In this document: positions 1 to 8,274 of the stretch, one piece after another
How the letters are laid out: each line of letters starts with the position of its first letter
Position numbering within the stretch: position 1 is the first letter of the stretch
Assembly: GCA_900768785.1 (NCBI GenBank)
Contig: CAAGEG010000165.1
Location: 1 to 9,407 of the forward strand
Length of the DNA stretch: 9,407 nucleotides
Source: an uncultured Prevotella sp.
GTDB taxonomy: Bacteria > Bacteroidota > Bacteroidia > Bacteroidales > Bacteroidaceae
Reading direction: 5' to 3'
Position numbers and translations under genes: made by a program
The notes under the pieces: generated by a model
What the model saw: only the letters and a program-made list of their open reading frames with translations
Database searches by the model: none
Told to the model about the DNA's origin: nothing

Positions 1-156
1 ATTTGTTACCAATCCTGTTGATACAGTATCCCAGTTATAGAATCCCAAATCTTTACTTGCATCGCTCTTGTGCAGATTGTATGCCTTACTGTCTGAAAGC
101 CAGAAGCAGTTGTAAGCCTCGCCGGCAAATTCAGGACAAACGGCTCCGAGATAACG
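1..156. repeat. Near-identical tract shared with 4183-4338 (left copy)
   Basis: Aligned without gaps to 4183-4338 at offset 4182, I count 4 mismatches in 156 bases, with the first 64 identical. Right after it (157-236) identity falls to 63 of 80. The tract codes for the end of the GLUG-like region of the second pectinase copy and may continue beyond the left edge. Confidence 0.85.
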
Positions 157-3100
157 CGAGGTGCGCAGTGCTGCCGAATTCAAAGGGCTTGACCAGAAAC
201 GGAAAGCAACGCTGCCTTGGAAGAAGCAGTTGCTGATGATTGTATTGTTCTTGCTTCCTCCGCAGATGCCTCCAATCTTGTCCTTGCCCTGCAAGAACGT
301 GTTTTCTCCAGAAACGGTACAGTTGAGCAGCTGGGAATTATCCAATAATCCGGCGATGCCTCCTGTATTGGAACCCGATGCGTATGTGCCGACGTTCTTT
401 ACCATACAGTTCAATATCTGTGAGTTCTGGGCGTTGCCGACGATAAAGCCAAGGTGGTTGTTACCTGTTATGAAAGCGTCTTCAACGATGATGTTCTTGA
501 TGACGGCACCGTCGGCACGATTAAAGAGCGACACACCGTTCTGACCGGTCTTGATATACATGCCGCGGATGGTGTGGCCGCGTCCGTCGAACGTTCCGGC
601 AAAATATTGCAGGTCCTGATCGGTAAGCATATATCCTATGCCGCCGAAGTTCTTTATTCCGCTTGGCTCGACATAGTTGATGTCTTTTGCCGAGGTGTTG
701 AAGTTCAGTTCCGTAGACTTGCGCCATGTTATGCCCGACATAGGGTCAATGCCCGGGTTGAAGTCCAGGTCGGCACCAAGTGCATAGTATTTGCCTTTGG
801 TGTAGTCGCCGCCCCAGTTACTGTTTACGCGGCTCTTGTTTTCAACCTCTACTGCAAGTTTCATGAACTGCTCTACGGTCATGATGATATACGGGTCGTC
901 TTTAGTACCCGAACCGCTGTCGAAGCTGCTTGCGGCATAATATTCCAACTGGTCTGAAGTGTAGTTGGTCTTTGCGTTCTCGGTGTTTGCATTGTCTTCC
1001 TCCACATTTCCACCATCGTCAGGGAATACACCGTCGTCTTCTACTCCCTCTTGCGGAGTGTCGTCGGTATCGTTGTAAGTCTTGCCGGCAACAGCCTCAA
1101 GGCTCAGTGAACCGTTCTCTGTCATGGAACGCAGGGTGTAGACATCGCCTTCTTTATAGTTATTGTCGGTATAGCTGTTGATTGTTGCAAGAGCAAGATA
1201 CTTACCGTTTTTATAAATAATGTATGCCTTTGCCGCTTCTACTCTTGTCCACGCCAGTCTTCCGCCGGTGTTGGTAAACGTTTTAGGTCTTCCTGCCGAC
1301 TTTACCAACTGTTTGGGAGCGAATGTTCCGCTGCAGTGTGTGCTCTGTTCGGCACCCAAGGCATAAACGTTTTCGGTGTTTAGAAGTTTGTTTATCAGTG
1401 CGGATGTCATTATCTGCGGATTATGTTTCTCGTCCTGTGTGATACTCCAGCTCACTCGTTTTGACAGATCAAGCTTGTTTCCTTCGAGGTCCATGGAACC
1501 ATATTCCCCAAGATAGCGCGTACCTTCGGACATGTTTTCGAAACCGGCATCGCTTATATGCTTATCCATCCGGCAGTTGATGAAGTATGCTGCCGATGAA
1601 CGTTTGCCCCAGTTACGGCCGAGATGAGAAGTACCATCGGCAATGCTTGCATCGCGTGTCAGCGTACAGCCGCGCAGGAACAAGCCGAGTCCCCACAGGT
1701 TGTTGTAGCCTGTGGCTTCCTTGGATACCTCGCGGGATATTGAGGCAAAGTGATCACCGGGAGCAACAATCCAGCCGGCTCTGTTCACTTGCTTGATATT
1801 ACATGAGTCGAGGAAGGCTATGCCGCTGTCGAAAATATAGTCGACACTTCCCTCCACATAACATTTGTAGAGATAAGAGCGGCTGCTGTCGTTGAAGCGC
1901 AGAGCGTCCTGATTGCCTTTTATCGCAACGTTCTTCAATGTCAGCCTGTCGCCGTTGTTTGTCAGTGCTTCAGCCTGTCCGCCGTCGGGACCGGCAGTAT
2001 TTGCCACTGTAAAGTTCTCTCCGTAGAAGTCGGAACTGTTGATATACATCGTTGTTGTTTCCGCCTCGCTGACATCTCCTTCAGAATGTGATTTCGCACG
2101 GGTTATATTAACTCCGTCGCGGCTCTCGCCAATCATCGTTATTACGACACCTTGCGGAATGGTTACCTGCTCCTCGTATGTCCCTTTCTTTATGAAGATG
2201 AACTGGCGGGCGGTCTTGTCTGAAGCATTGTTGCAGTCATCCACGGCAGATTGTACGGAAGTGAAGTCGCCTGTTCCGTCTTTTGCAACGATTTTAAAAA
2301 AGCAGTCAGGACGGACGAATGTGCCGCTGATTTCTTCTCCCATCAAAGATGCAAGATATTTCTCCAAAGCCGTATAGCCTTCGGCGTTAACATAGTTTCC
2401 GTCGGCAGCGTTGTTCCTGTCGAAACCGTTTGCCTCTTCCCATGCATCGGGCATTCCGTCGCCGTCGGTATCCCAACCGTCGGGACGCTTTTCTGAAGGC
2501 AAGGCAACGCGGCAATAAGTCGTTCCGTCGGCATTGACAGACATCTCGGCATCGGTGGGGTCATCTATTATGCCATACTTGCCGTCAGTTTTCCAGCTTC
2601 CACCGAATGTGGAAGTACCTTCAGTACATTCTTTGATGATACGGCGCTCTATAGAGTCGCGGACTATACATCCCGACTTTGCCATAACCGACTTGAAAGC
2701 ATCTTCGGCACTTTCAAGGTCATTGAGTACGGTATAGGCGTTGATGTCAAATGTATAATCCTCCGTATAGAACTTTGTAGGCACGAGTATGTTGTCTACA
2801 AGATGTCCGTATGAGTCGAGAGTAACGCCTCTTGCATTGTTCTTGTTGATGTCATCACGGCTGTCAATCTTGTTACCGGAAACATGGAAATAGGAAGAGT
2901 GGTGTCCGCCACCCTGTGTAAACAGATGATATTCATTGGGAATCATGTTCCTTTTGGTGGCAGGACCCTCATGCCAGTAGTTGTTCATTATGTTTGCCAG
3001 ATAGCCGTTGTAGCGTGGCGAAGAGTTCTTGTTGTCGCCACCATACGTACTATTGGACCGTCCCCAGTTGTAATTGACATTGTTTACAAACTCGAAGTAG

Positions 3101-3900
3101 GTAAGATAGTCATAGTCAACACTGGCAGCAAAACGCGGAGAACGCGTAACATTGTTGGCAAGGAGATTATGGCTGAATGTGCTTGCACCACCGCCCCAGC
3201 ATACAGCATAGCTGCGTGCGCCTTTCTTATGACCTGCATCATACAGACCTTCATGGAAGATGTTGTACTGATAAGTCTGAAAGAATGATGAGCTGTTGGT
3301 GCAAAGTTCTTCTGCCGACCAGCCGAAAGTACAGTGGTCTATTATCAGGTTGTAGGCATTCTCTGTTCCAAGTGTCTGCTCTGGATTTTCAATATCGAGC
3401 ATACTTCCGTCCCAGGCGCGGCTGCCGCAACGTACACGTATGTTTCGCACAATGGCATTTACGTTTTCGTCGCCTGCATTGTTGAAGCTGATACCGCGCG
3501 GATAAAGGGTTATTCCCTCGCCAGGCGCTGTTTGCCCGGCTATTGTTATACCGCCTTTGTGACGTATGCGAAGAATATCTTTAAGGATGATCCACCCTGA
3601 CACATCAAACACGACGGTTATCGGCTCGCCCGGATGTTGGTTGACTGCCCAACGCAAGGAACCGACCGGCGGATTGGAAATATCGTCTTCAAGGTTTGTA
3701 ACTCTCACGACATGACCTCCACGACCGCCGCTTGTGTATTTTCCAAAGCCCATGGCTGTGGGGAATGCCAATGTCTTTTGGTTTGCTCTCGGATAAGCAA
3801 ACACACCATTGGCTTCGGTCCCTACAACATCGTCTTGGGCAGAAATTGTGGTGCTCGCTCCCATAAAGAGAGCTATGAGCACCATTAATTTCTTTATCAT
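1..3900 (-). CDS. Secreted pectate lyase (PL1) / pectin methylesterase (CE8) fusion, second tandem copy, 3' end cut by window
   Basis: The frame from ATG at 3900 is open for all 1300 codons to base 1. I checked every in-frame triplet and found no stop, so it is truncated by the window and not broken. By alignment with the neighbouring copy about 84 C-terminal residues are missing. Residues 1-21 form a signal peptide (MIKKLMVLIALF core, cut before Q22). Residues about 45-450 are a PL1 lyase with GFGKYTSGGRGG, IIDHCTFGWSAEE (D188-H189) and RSPRF (R253, R256), the usual place of the catalytic arginine. Residues 476-487 hold a Ca-loop-like WDTDGDGMPDAW. CE8 spans about 535-820, with Q642, GNQDAL (Q664, D665), VDYIF (D687) and LGRNW (R762, W764). 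An FN3-like module (about 880-930), an acidic linker and a GLUG-like repeat domain (from about 995) follow. Expected role: demethylation and beta-elimination cleavage of homogalacturonan outside the cell. It starts 27 nt after the upstream copy and is probably cotranscribed. Most of it is richer in GC than that copy. Confidence 0.93.
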   Translation of the reverse strand, partial: MIKKLMVLIALFMGASTTISAQDDVVGTEANGVFAYPRANQKTLAFPTAMGFGKYTSGGRGGHVVRVTNLEDDISNPPVGSLRWAVNQHPGEPITVVFDVSGWIILKDILRIRHKGGITIAGQTAPGEGITLYPRGISFNNAGDENVNAIVRNIRVRCGSRAWDGSMLDIENPEQTLGTENAYNLIIDHCTFGWSAEELCTNSSSFFQTYQYNIFHEGLYDAGHKKGARSYAVCWGGGASTFSHNLLANNVTRSPRFAASVDYDYLTYFEFVNNVNYNWGRSNSTYGGDNKNSSPRYNGYLANIMNNYWHEGPATKRNMIPNEYHLFTQGGGHHSSYFHVSGNKIDSRDDINKNNARGVTLDSYGHLVDNILVPTKFYTEDYTFDINAYTVLNDLESAEDAFKSVMAKSGCIVRDSIERRIIKECTEGTSTFGGSWKTDGKYGIIDDPTDAEMSVNADGTTYCRVALPSEKRPDGWDTDGDGMPDAWEEANGFDRNNAADGNYVNAEGYTALEKYLASLMGEEISGTFVRPDCFFKIVAKDGTGDFTSVQSAVDDCNNASDKTARQFIFIKKGTYEEQVTIPQGVVITMIGESRDGVNITRAKSHSEGDVSEAETTTMYINSSDFYGENFTVANTAGPDGGQAEALTNNGDRLTLKNVAIKGNQDALRFNDSSRSYLYKCYVEGSVDYIFDSGIAFLDSCNIKQVNRAGWIVAPGDHFASISREVSKEATGYNNLWGLGLFLRGCTLTRDASIADGTSHLGRNWGKRSSAAYFINCRMDKHISDAGFENMSEGTRYLGEYGSMDLEGNKLDLSKRVSWSITQDEKHNPQIMTSALINKLLNTENVYALGAEQSTHCSGTFAPKQLVKSAGRPKTFTNTGGRLAWTRVEAAKAYIIYKNGKYLALATINSYTDNNYKEGDVYTLRSMTENGSLSLEAVAGKTYNDTDDTPQEGVEDDGVFPDDGGNVEEDNANTENAKTNYTSDQLEYYAASSFDSGSGTKDDPYIIMTVEQFMKLAVEVENKSRVNSNWGGDYTKGKYYALGADLDFNPGIDPMSGITWRKSTELNFNTSAKDINYVEPSGIKNFGGIGYMLTDQDLQYFAGTFDGRGHTIRGMYIKTGQNGVSLFNRADGAVIKNIIVEDAFITGNNHLGFIVGNAQNSQILNCMVKNVGTYASGSNTGGIAGLLDNSQLLNCTVSGENTFLQGKDKIGGICGGSKNNTIISNCFFQGSVAFRFWSSPLNSAALRTSRYLGAVCPEFAGEAYNCFWLSDSKAYNLHKSDASKDLGFYNWDTVSTGLVTN

Positions 3901-3927
3901 AGATTATGTTTTAGAACAATTAAACTA

Positions 3928-6900
3928 TTACTTATACATTATCTTCTTGCCACCTTTGATGTAAATACCCTTTGTAGGTCTTACAACACGTTGGCCTTGT
4001 ATATTATATATCGGTTGGTTATCCTTTTCGCCGATAAGTATTTGTTCTATGCCTGTCGGTGTTGCTGAGAAATCCAAGATTGCTGCATTAACTTCTGCTT
4101 TCCAAGGATAAGCACCGACGAATGAAGAGATATGGTCATTCAATTCTGTTACAGTCTGATCTATTGACGGCAACAAGAGACAATTTGTTACCAATCCTGT
4201 TGATACAGTATCCCAGTTATAGAATCCCAAATCTTTACTTGCATCGAGCTTATGCAGATTGTATGCCTTACTGTCTGAAAGCCAGAAGCAGTTGAAAGCC
4301 TCGCCGGCAAATTCAGGACAAACGGCTCCGAGATAACGTGAATTGCGTAAAGCTGCTGAACTCAACGGACTTGTCCAGAAGCGGAAAGCTACGCTTCCTT
4401 GGAAGAAACAGTTGTTTATTACGGACGCTTCCTTGCTACCGCCGCAGATACCGCCAATCTTGTCCTTGCCCTGAAGGAAGGTTGAAGTACCGCTTACACT
4501 ACAGTTGTAGATATTGGAATTAATAATAATACCTGCTATACCGCCGGTATTTGAACCTGAAGCGTAAGTTCCGACGTTCTTTACCTCACAGTTCAAGATT
4601 GTAGTATTGGTAGCATTACCTACGATGAAACCGAGCGCATTGTTTGCTGAGATAAATGCGTCTTCAACAATAAGGTTCTTTATTACCGCTCCGTTAGCAC
4701 GGTTAAAGATACCGGTACCGTTAGCACCTGCTTTGATATACATTCCTTTGATCTTGTATCCGCGACCGTCAAATGTACCGGCAAAATATTGAACGTCTTG
4801 TTCGCTGTTATAATGTCCTATACCGTTGAATGTCTTAATTCCTGTAGGAGCCACATAGTTAATGTCCTTTGCGGAGGTATTGAAGTTAAGTTCTGTTGAC
4901 TTTCTCCATGTAATACCGCTCATCGGACTAATTCCCGGATTGAAGTCAAGGTCAGCGCCAAGTGCATAATATTTGCCTTTGGTGTAATCACCACCCCAGT
5001 TCTTGGCAACTCGTCCCTTGTTCTCCACTTCAACGGCGAGCTTCATAAACTGTTCTACTGTCTTGATAATATACGGGTCATCTTTTGTTCCCGAACCACT
5101 GTCGAAGTTTTCAACAGCATAATGTTCCAATTCAGTTTCTGAATAATTGGTAGCTGCGCCATCTGTATTGGCTGTACTCTCTGATACAGGTTCATCTGTC
5201 GGGAATATACCGTCGTCTTCTACACCTTCCTGTGGCGTATCATCAGGATCGGCGTATGTCTTTCCGCTCTCGGCAAAGAGACTCATGCTACCCGTTGAAG
5301 TCATTGTTCTCAATGTATAAACGTCGCCGGCTGTATATGTCGGGTCTGTATAAATACATTCTGTTACCAATGTGAGGAAACGACCGTTCTTATATATAAG
5401 GTATGCTTTTGCTCCTTCAACAACGCTCCATGTAAGACTGCCGTCAGTAGCAGTGAAAGATGCCGGGCGACCGAGCGAAGCTACCATTGGTTTCGGCGCA
5501 AAAACTCCGGAACAATGTATGCTCTGTTCTGCACCAAGAGCATAAACATTTTCAGTGTTAAACAGATTGTTAATCAAAGCTGATGTCATTATCTGCGGAT
5601 TGTGTGCCTCGTCATTAGTGATACTCCAGCTTACACGTTTTGAGAGATCCAGCTTGTTGCCGTCAAGGTCCATAGAGCCATATTCACCCAAATAGCGTGT
5701 TGCACCTTCTGACATCTCTACAAAGCCAACATCGCTGATGTGTTTGTCCATCTTACAATTTATGAAGTATGCGGCACTTGACCTCTTACCCCAATTACGT
5801 CCAAGATGTGAAGAGCCGTCAGCAATACTTGCGTCGTGAGTAAGGGTACAGTTTCTCAAGAACAAGCCAAGTCCCCACAGGTTGGAATAACCGGTCTTTT
5901 CTTTTGAAACCTCACGTGATATCTGTGCGAAGTGGTCGCCGGGAGCTACTATATATCCTGCTTTGTTTACTTGCTTTATCTCACTGTTGTCAATAAAAGC
6001 GATACCGCTGTCAAAGATATAGTCAACAGTTCCCTCAACATAGCAGTTGTAAAGATAGCTGCGGCTGCTGTCATCAAAACGCAACGCATCTTGATTACCC
6101 TTTATAGCTACATTCTTCAGAGTCATGCGGTCTCCATGATTTGTAAGAGCCTCCGCCTGACCGGCTGTCGGACCTGCCGAGTTTACAACGGTAAAGTTCT
6201 CGCCGTAAAAATCATAAGAGTCAACATACATTGTTGTCGTTTGTTTCTCGTCATCAACTTCGGCATGTGATTTTGCACGTGTTATGACAACCCCGTCACG
6301 GCTCTCGCCGAGCATTGTTATTACTACATTACTTGGTATTGTAACTTGTTCTTCGTATGTTCCGTTCTTTATAAATATGAAGTTACGTGTTCCGTCTGTA
6401 GAACAAGCATCAACGGCTGCCTGTACGGTAATGTAATCGCCGCTTCCGTCTTTTGCTACAATCTTCATAAATGAGCCGGGAGCGGTGAATGTACCTGTAA
6501 TCTCTTCTCCCATCAACGAGCCTAAATACTTCTCAAGTGCAGTATATCCTTCGGCATTTACATAATTTCCGTCTGCAGCATTATTCTTGTCAAAGCCGTT
6601 AGCATCTTCCCAAGCATCAGGCATACCGTCGCCGTCGGTGTCCCAACCTGCAGCACGGCTCTCTTTTTTCTCATCGGGATAATAATAAGAACCGTTGGCG
6701 TTCTTTTCCATTTCAGCATCAAGAGGGGCGTCTATAATACCAAGACTTTCACCACGACTTCCTCCGTAAGTAGCCTTGCCGTTACGACACTCGTCAATAA
6801 GACGTTTCTCTATACCGTCGCGTGTTAAACAACCAACGTTTGCAAGAACATCGGTATAAGCCTCTTGGGCTGTCTGCATCTTATTCTTGTAAGTGTACTT

Positions 6901-8040
6901 GTCAATGTCGAATTTATAGCCCGGATAGAACACCTCAGGCACAAGCCAACTGTCATGAAGCTTTATCAAATCGGGGCTATTGTTTTCTATACCGGCATTA
7001 TTGTCAGCTGTTATTGTTGAGTTACCTTCCATATAGTTACCGTTAAAATACCAGTCGGCTACCATTGTGGCAGTTGACGGGGAGAAGAAACGATAACTTG
7101 AAGCATTTGGTATAGCTTGTTTTGTAGCAGGTCCCGGCTTGTAATAGTTATTGCAATAGTTTACCTGATGTCCTGAATAGGCGCCGTCTTGATCGTTCTC
7201 GCCTCCGTAGCAAGCTCCCTGACGTCCCCAGTTGTAGATGACGTTGTTGAGGAACTCATTGTAAACCACAACATCGCCGGCACTCTTGCGCGCACCTTGA
7301 ATACGCGGACTGCGGCTTTGGTTGTGTATAAGCATATTGTGGTGGAATGTGCTTTGCGCACCACCCCACTGGCATCCGAAAGCACGAGCACTACCTTTGT
7401 GGTGACCGGCAGCGTAAAGTCCTTCGTGCAAGATACAATATTGATAGGTCTGCAAATGGGATGTCTGGTTGTTGACAATCTCTTCAGCACTCCAACCGAA
7501 AGTACAATGGTCGAATATTACGTTCTCTGCATTCTCTGCACATAGTGCTTGGTCAACAGTTCCCTGAAAACCGTTTATAAGGTCTGTACCGTCCCAACCT
7601 TTCGAGCCGGTGCGAAAACGCATGTTACGAACAATAACATTCTTTACTCCGTTAATAGTGAACATTCTCGGATAAAGGGTTATTCCCTCGCCGGGTGCTG
7701 TCTGTCCCGCAATTGTGATACCACCCTTACGATTGACACGTAACACATCTTTTAATATAATCCAACCGGAAACGTCAAAAACAACAGTAACCGGCTCGTT
7801 AGGATATTGCTTGATAGCCCAACGTAAAGAACCAACCGGAGGGTTTTCAGCATCGTCTTCAAGTGTTGTAACTGTTACAACACGTCCGCCACGACCACCG
7901 GTAGCATACTTACCAAAACCTTCTGCCGTCAAAAAAGCAGGAGTTTGTTGCCATACTTTTGGCAAATCATACGTTTGCGCCTTTCCCGTGATAGTGAAAA
8001 AAAGCGCAAACAACAGAAGTAATAATTGTTTTTGTTTCAT
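3928..8040 (-). CDS. Secreted pectate lyase (PL1) / pectin methylesterase (CE8) fusion with GLUG-like and sorting domains, complete copy
   Basis: Complete 1370-residue protein starting at ATG 8040. A signal peptide follows directly (MKQKQ, then LLLLLFALFF, cut after A21), which supports this start. PL1 beta-helix: residues about 35-440, with GFGKYATGGRGG, IFDHCTFGWSAEE (D177-H178) and RSPR (R243, R246; the first is the likely catalytic base). A Ca-loop-like DTDGDGMPDAW lies at 467-477. CE8 methylesterase: about 524-810, with Q628 in AGPTAGQAEAL, GNQDAL (Q650, D651), VDYIF (D673, expected nucleophile) and LGRNW (R748, W750). An FN3-like module (868-912), an acidic linker (930-970) and GLUG-like repeats (about 980-1215) follow. 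The tail YNIQGQRV...KGIYIKGGKK (1345-1366) resembles a type IX secretion sorting signal. It should demethylate pectin and cleave the product by beta-elimination, at the cell surface or outside. It is much longer than single-domain PL1 or CE8 enzymes (roughly 300-450 residues). Activity is inferred from motifs; the GLUG-like domain may bind polysaccharide or act as a stalk. Confidence 0.95.
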   Translation of the reverse strand: MKQKQLLLLLFALFFTITGKAQTYDLPKVWQQTPAFLTAEGFGKYATGGRGGRVVTVTTLEDDAENPPVGSLRWAIKQYPNEPVTVVFDVSGWIILKDVLRVNRKGGITIAGQTAPGEGITLYPRMFTINGVKNVIVRNMRFRTGSKGWDGTDLINGFQGTVDQALCAENAENVIFDHCTFGWSAEEIVNNQTSHLQTYQYCILHEGLYAAGHHKGSARAFGCQWGGAQSTFHHNMLIHNQSRSPRIQGARKSAGDVVVYNEFLNNVIYNWGRQGACYGGENDQDGAYSGHQVNYCNNYYKPGPATKQAIPNASSYRFFSPSTATMVADWYFNGNYMEGNSTITADNNAGIENNSPDLIKLHDSWLVPEVFYPGYKFDIDKYTYKNKMQTAQEAYTDVLANVGCLTRDGIEKRLIDECRNGKATYGGSRGESLGIIDAPLDAEMEKNANGSYYYPDEKKESRAAGWDTDGDGMPDAWEDANGFDKNNAADGNYVNAEGYTALEKYLGSLMGEEITGTFTAPGSFMKIVAKDGSGDYITVQAAVDACSTDGTRNFIFIKNGTYEEQVTIPSNVVITMLGESRDGVVITRAKSHAEVDDEKQTTTMYVDSYDFYGENFTVVNSAGPTAGQAEALTNHGDRMTLKNVAIKGNQDALRFDDSSRSYLYNCYVEGTVDYIFDSGIAFIDNSEIKQVNKAGYIVAPGDHFAQISREVSKEKTGYSNLWGLGLFLRNCTLTHDASIADGSSHLGRNWGKRSSAAYFINCKMDKHISDVGFVEMSEGATRYLGEYGSMDLDGNKLDLSKRVSWSITNDEAHNPQIMTSALINNLFNTENVYALGAEQSIHCSGVFAPKPMVASLGRPASFTATDGSLTWSVVEGAKAYLIYKNGRFLTLVTECIYTDPTYTAGDVYTLRTMTSTGSMSLFAESGKTYADPDDTPQEGVEDDGIFPTDEPVSESTANTDGAATNYSETELEHYAVENFDSGSGTKDDPYIIKTVEQFMKLAVEVENKGRVAKNWGGDYTKGKYYALGADLDFNPGISPMSGITWRKSTELNFNTSAKDINYVAPTGIKTFNGIGHYNSEQDVQYFAGTFDGRGYKIKGMYIKAGANGTGIFNRANGAVIKNLIVEDAFISANNALGFIVGNATNTTILNCEVKNVGTYASGSNTGGIAGIIINSNIYNCSVSGTSTFLQGKDKIGGICGGSKEASVINNCFFQGSVAFRFWTSPLSSAALRNSRYLGAVCPEFAGEAFNCFWLSDSKAYNLHKLDASKDLGFYNWDTVSTGLVTNCLLLPSIDQTVTELNDHISSFVGAYPWKAEVNAAILDFSATPTGIEQILIGEKDNQPIYNIQGQRVVRPTKGIYIKGGKKIMYK
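4183..4338. repeat. Near-identical tract shared with 1-156 (right copy)
   Basis: Partner of the tract at 1-156, inside the complete pectinase gene (about residues 1235-1286). Its AT-rich base use fits the rest of this gene, which makes this copy the more likely donor if the match arose by gene conversion. Confidence 0.85.
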
Positions 8041-8114
8041 AATCGTTAGAATAATTTGAATTTTATAAAGACTTAAGACATTATGTTAATCATATATTTT
8101 GCCGATGATTCGTA

Positions 8115-8122
8115 CAAAATTA
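8115..8122 (-). promoter_or_regulatory. Candidate Bacteroidales -7 box for the pectinase operon
   Basis: Read on the minus strand, 8122-8115 is TAATTTTG, an exact match to the Bacteroidales sigma-ABfr -7 consensus TAnnTTTG. It lies 74 bp before the pectinase ATG, implying an untranslated leader of about 65-70 nt. There is no good TTTG at the expected -33 spacing (one exists at 8160-8157, too far upstream), so the call rests on the -7 box and position. No Shine-Dalgarno sequence is visible before the ATG; the last bases are AT-rich (CAAATTATTCTAACGATT). Confidence 0.4.
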
Positions 8123-8148
8123 CACGTATCTCATTATTTTGATAGGGT

Positions 8149-8180
8149 AAAAAATACAAAAAAGGTAGGAAAATACTACC
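8149..8180 (-). terminator. Weak intrinsic-terminator-like element
   Basis: Read on the minus strand: a 5-bp stem GGTAG/CTACC (8180-8164) with a 7-nt loop, followed at once by six T, then GTA and six more T (8163-8149). The position fits the end of the right-hand transcript (secreted protein plus small ORF), just before the candidate pectinase promoter. The stem is short, so this is tentative. Confidence 0.35.
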
Positions 8181-8274
8181 GTTACGGCTGTTTATATACA
8201 ATTATTCATCATAAATGTGGTTTAGCAGTTGATTTTAACTCAAATTGTCTTAATACACCGGACAATAAGCTATA

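Noticed and set aside
2884..3288. Plus-strand open frame of 134 codons and similar ones within both pectinase genes
   Set aside because: They are antisense to strongly conserved enzyme sequence and have no protein features of their own; the long minus-strand genes explain them.
1..3900. The left pectinase copy as a pseudogene
   Set aside because: I read every in-frame triplet from 3900 to 1 and found no stop. The frame at both ends agrees with the paralog, so the gene is only cut by the window.
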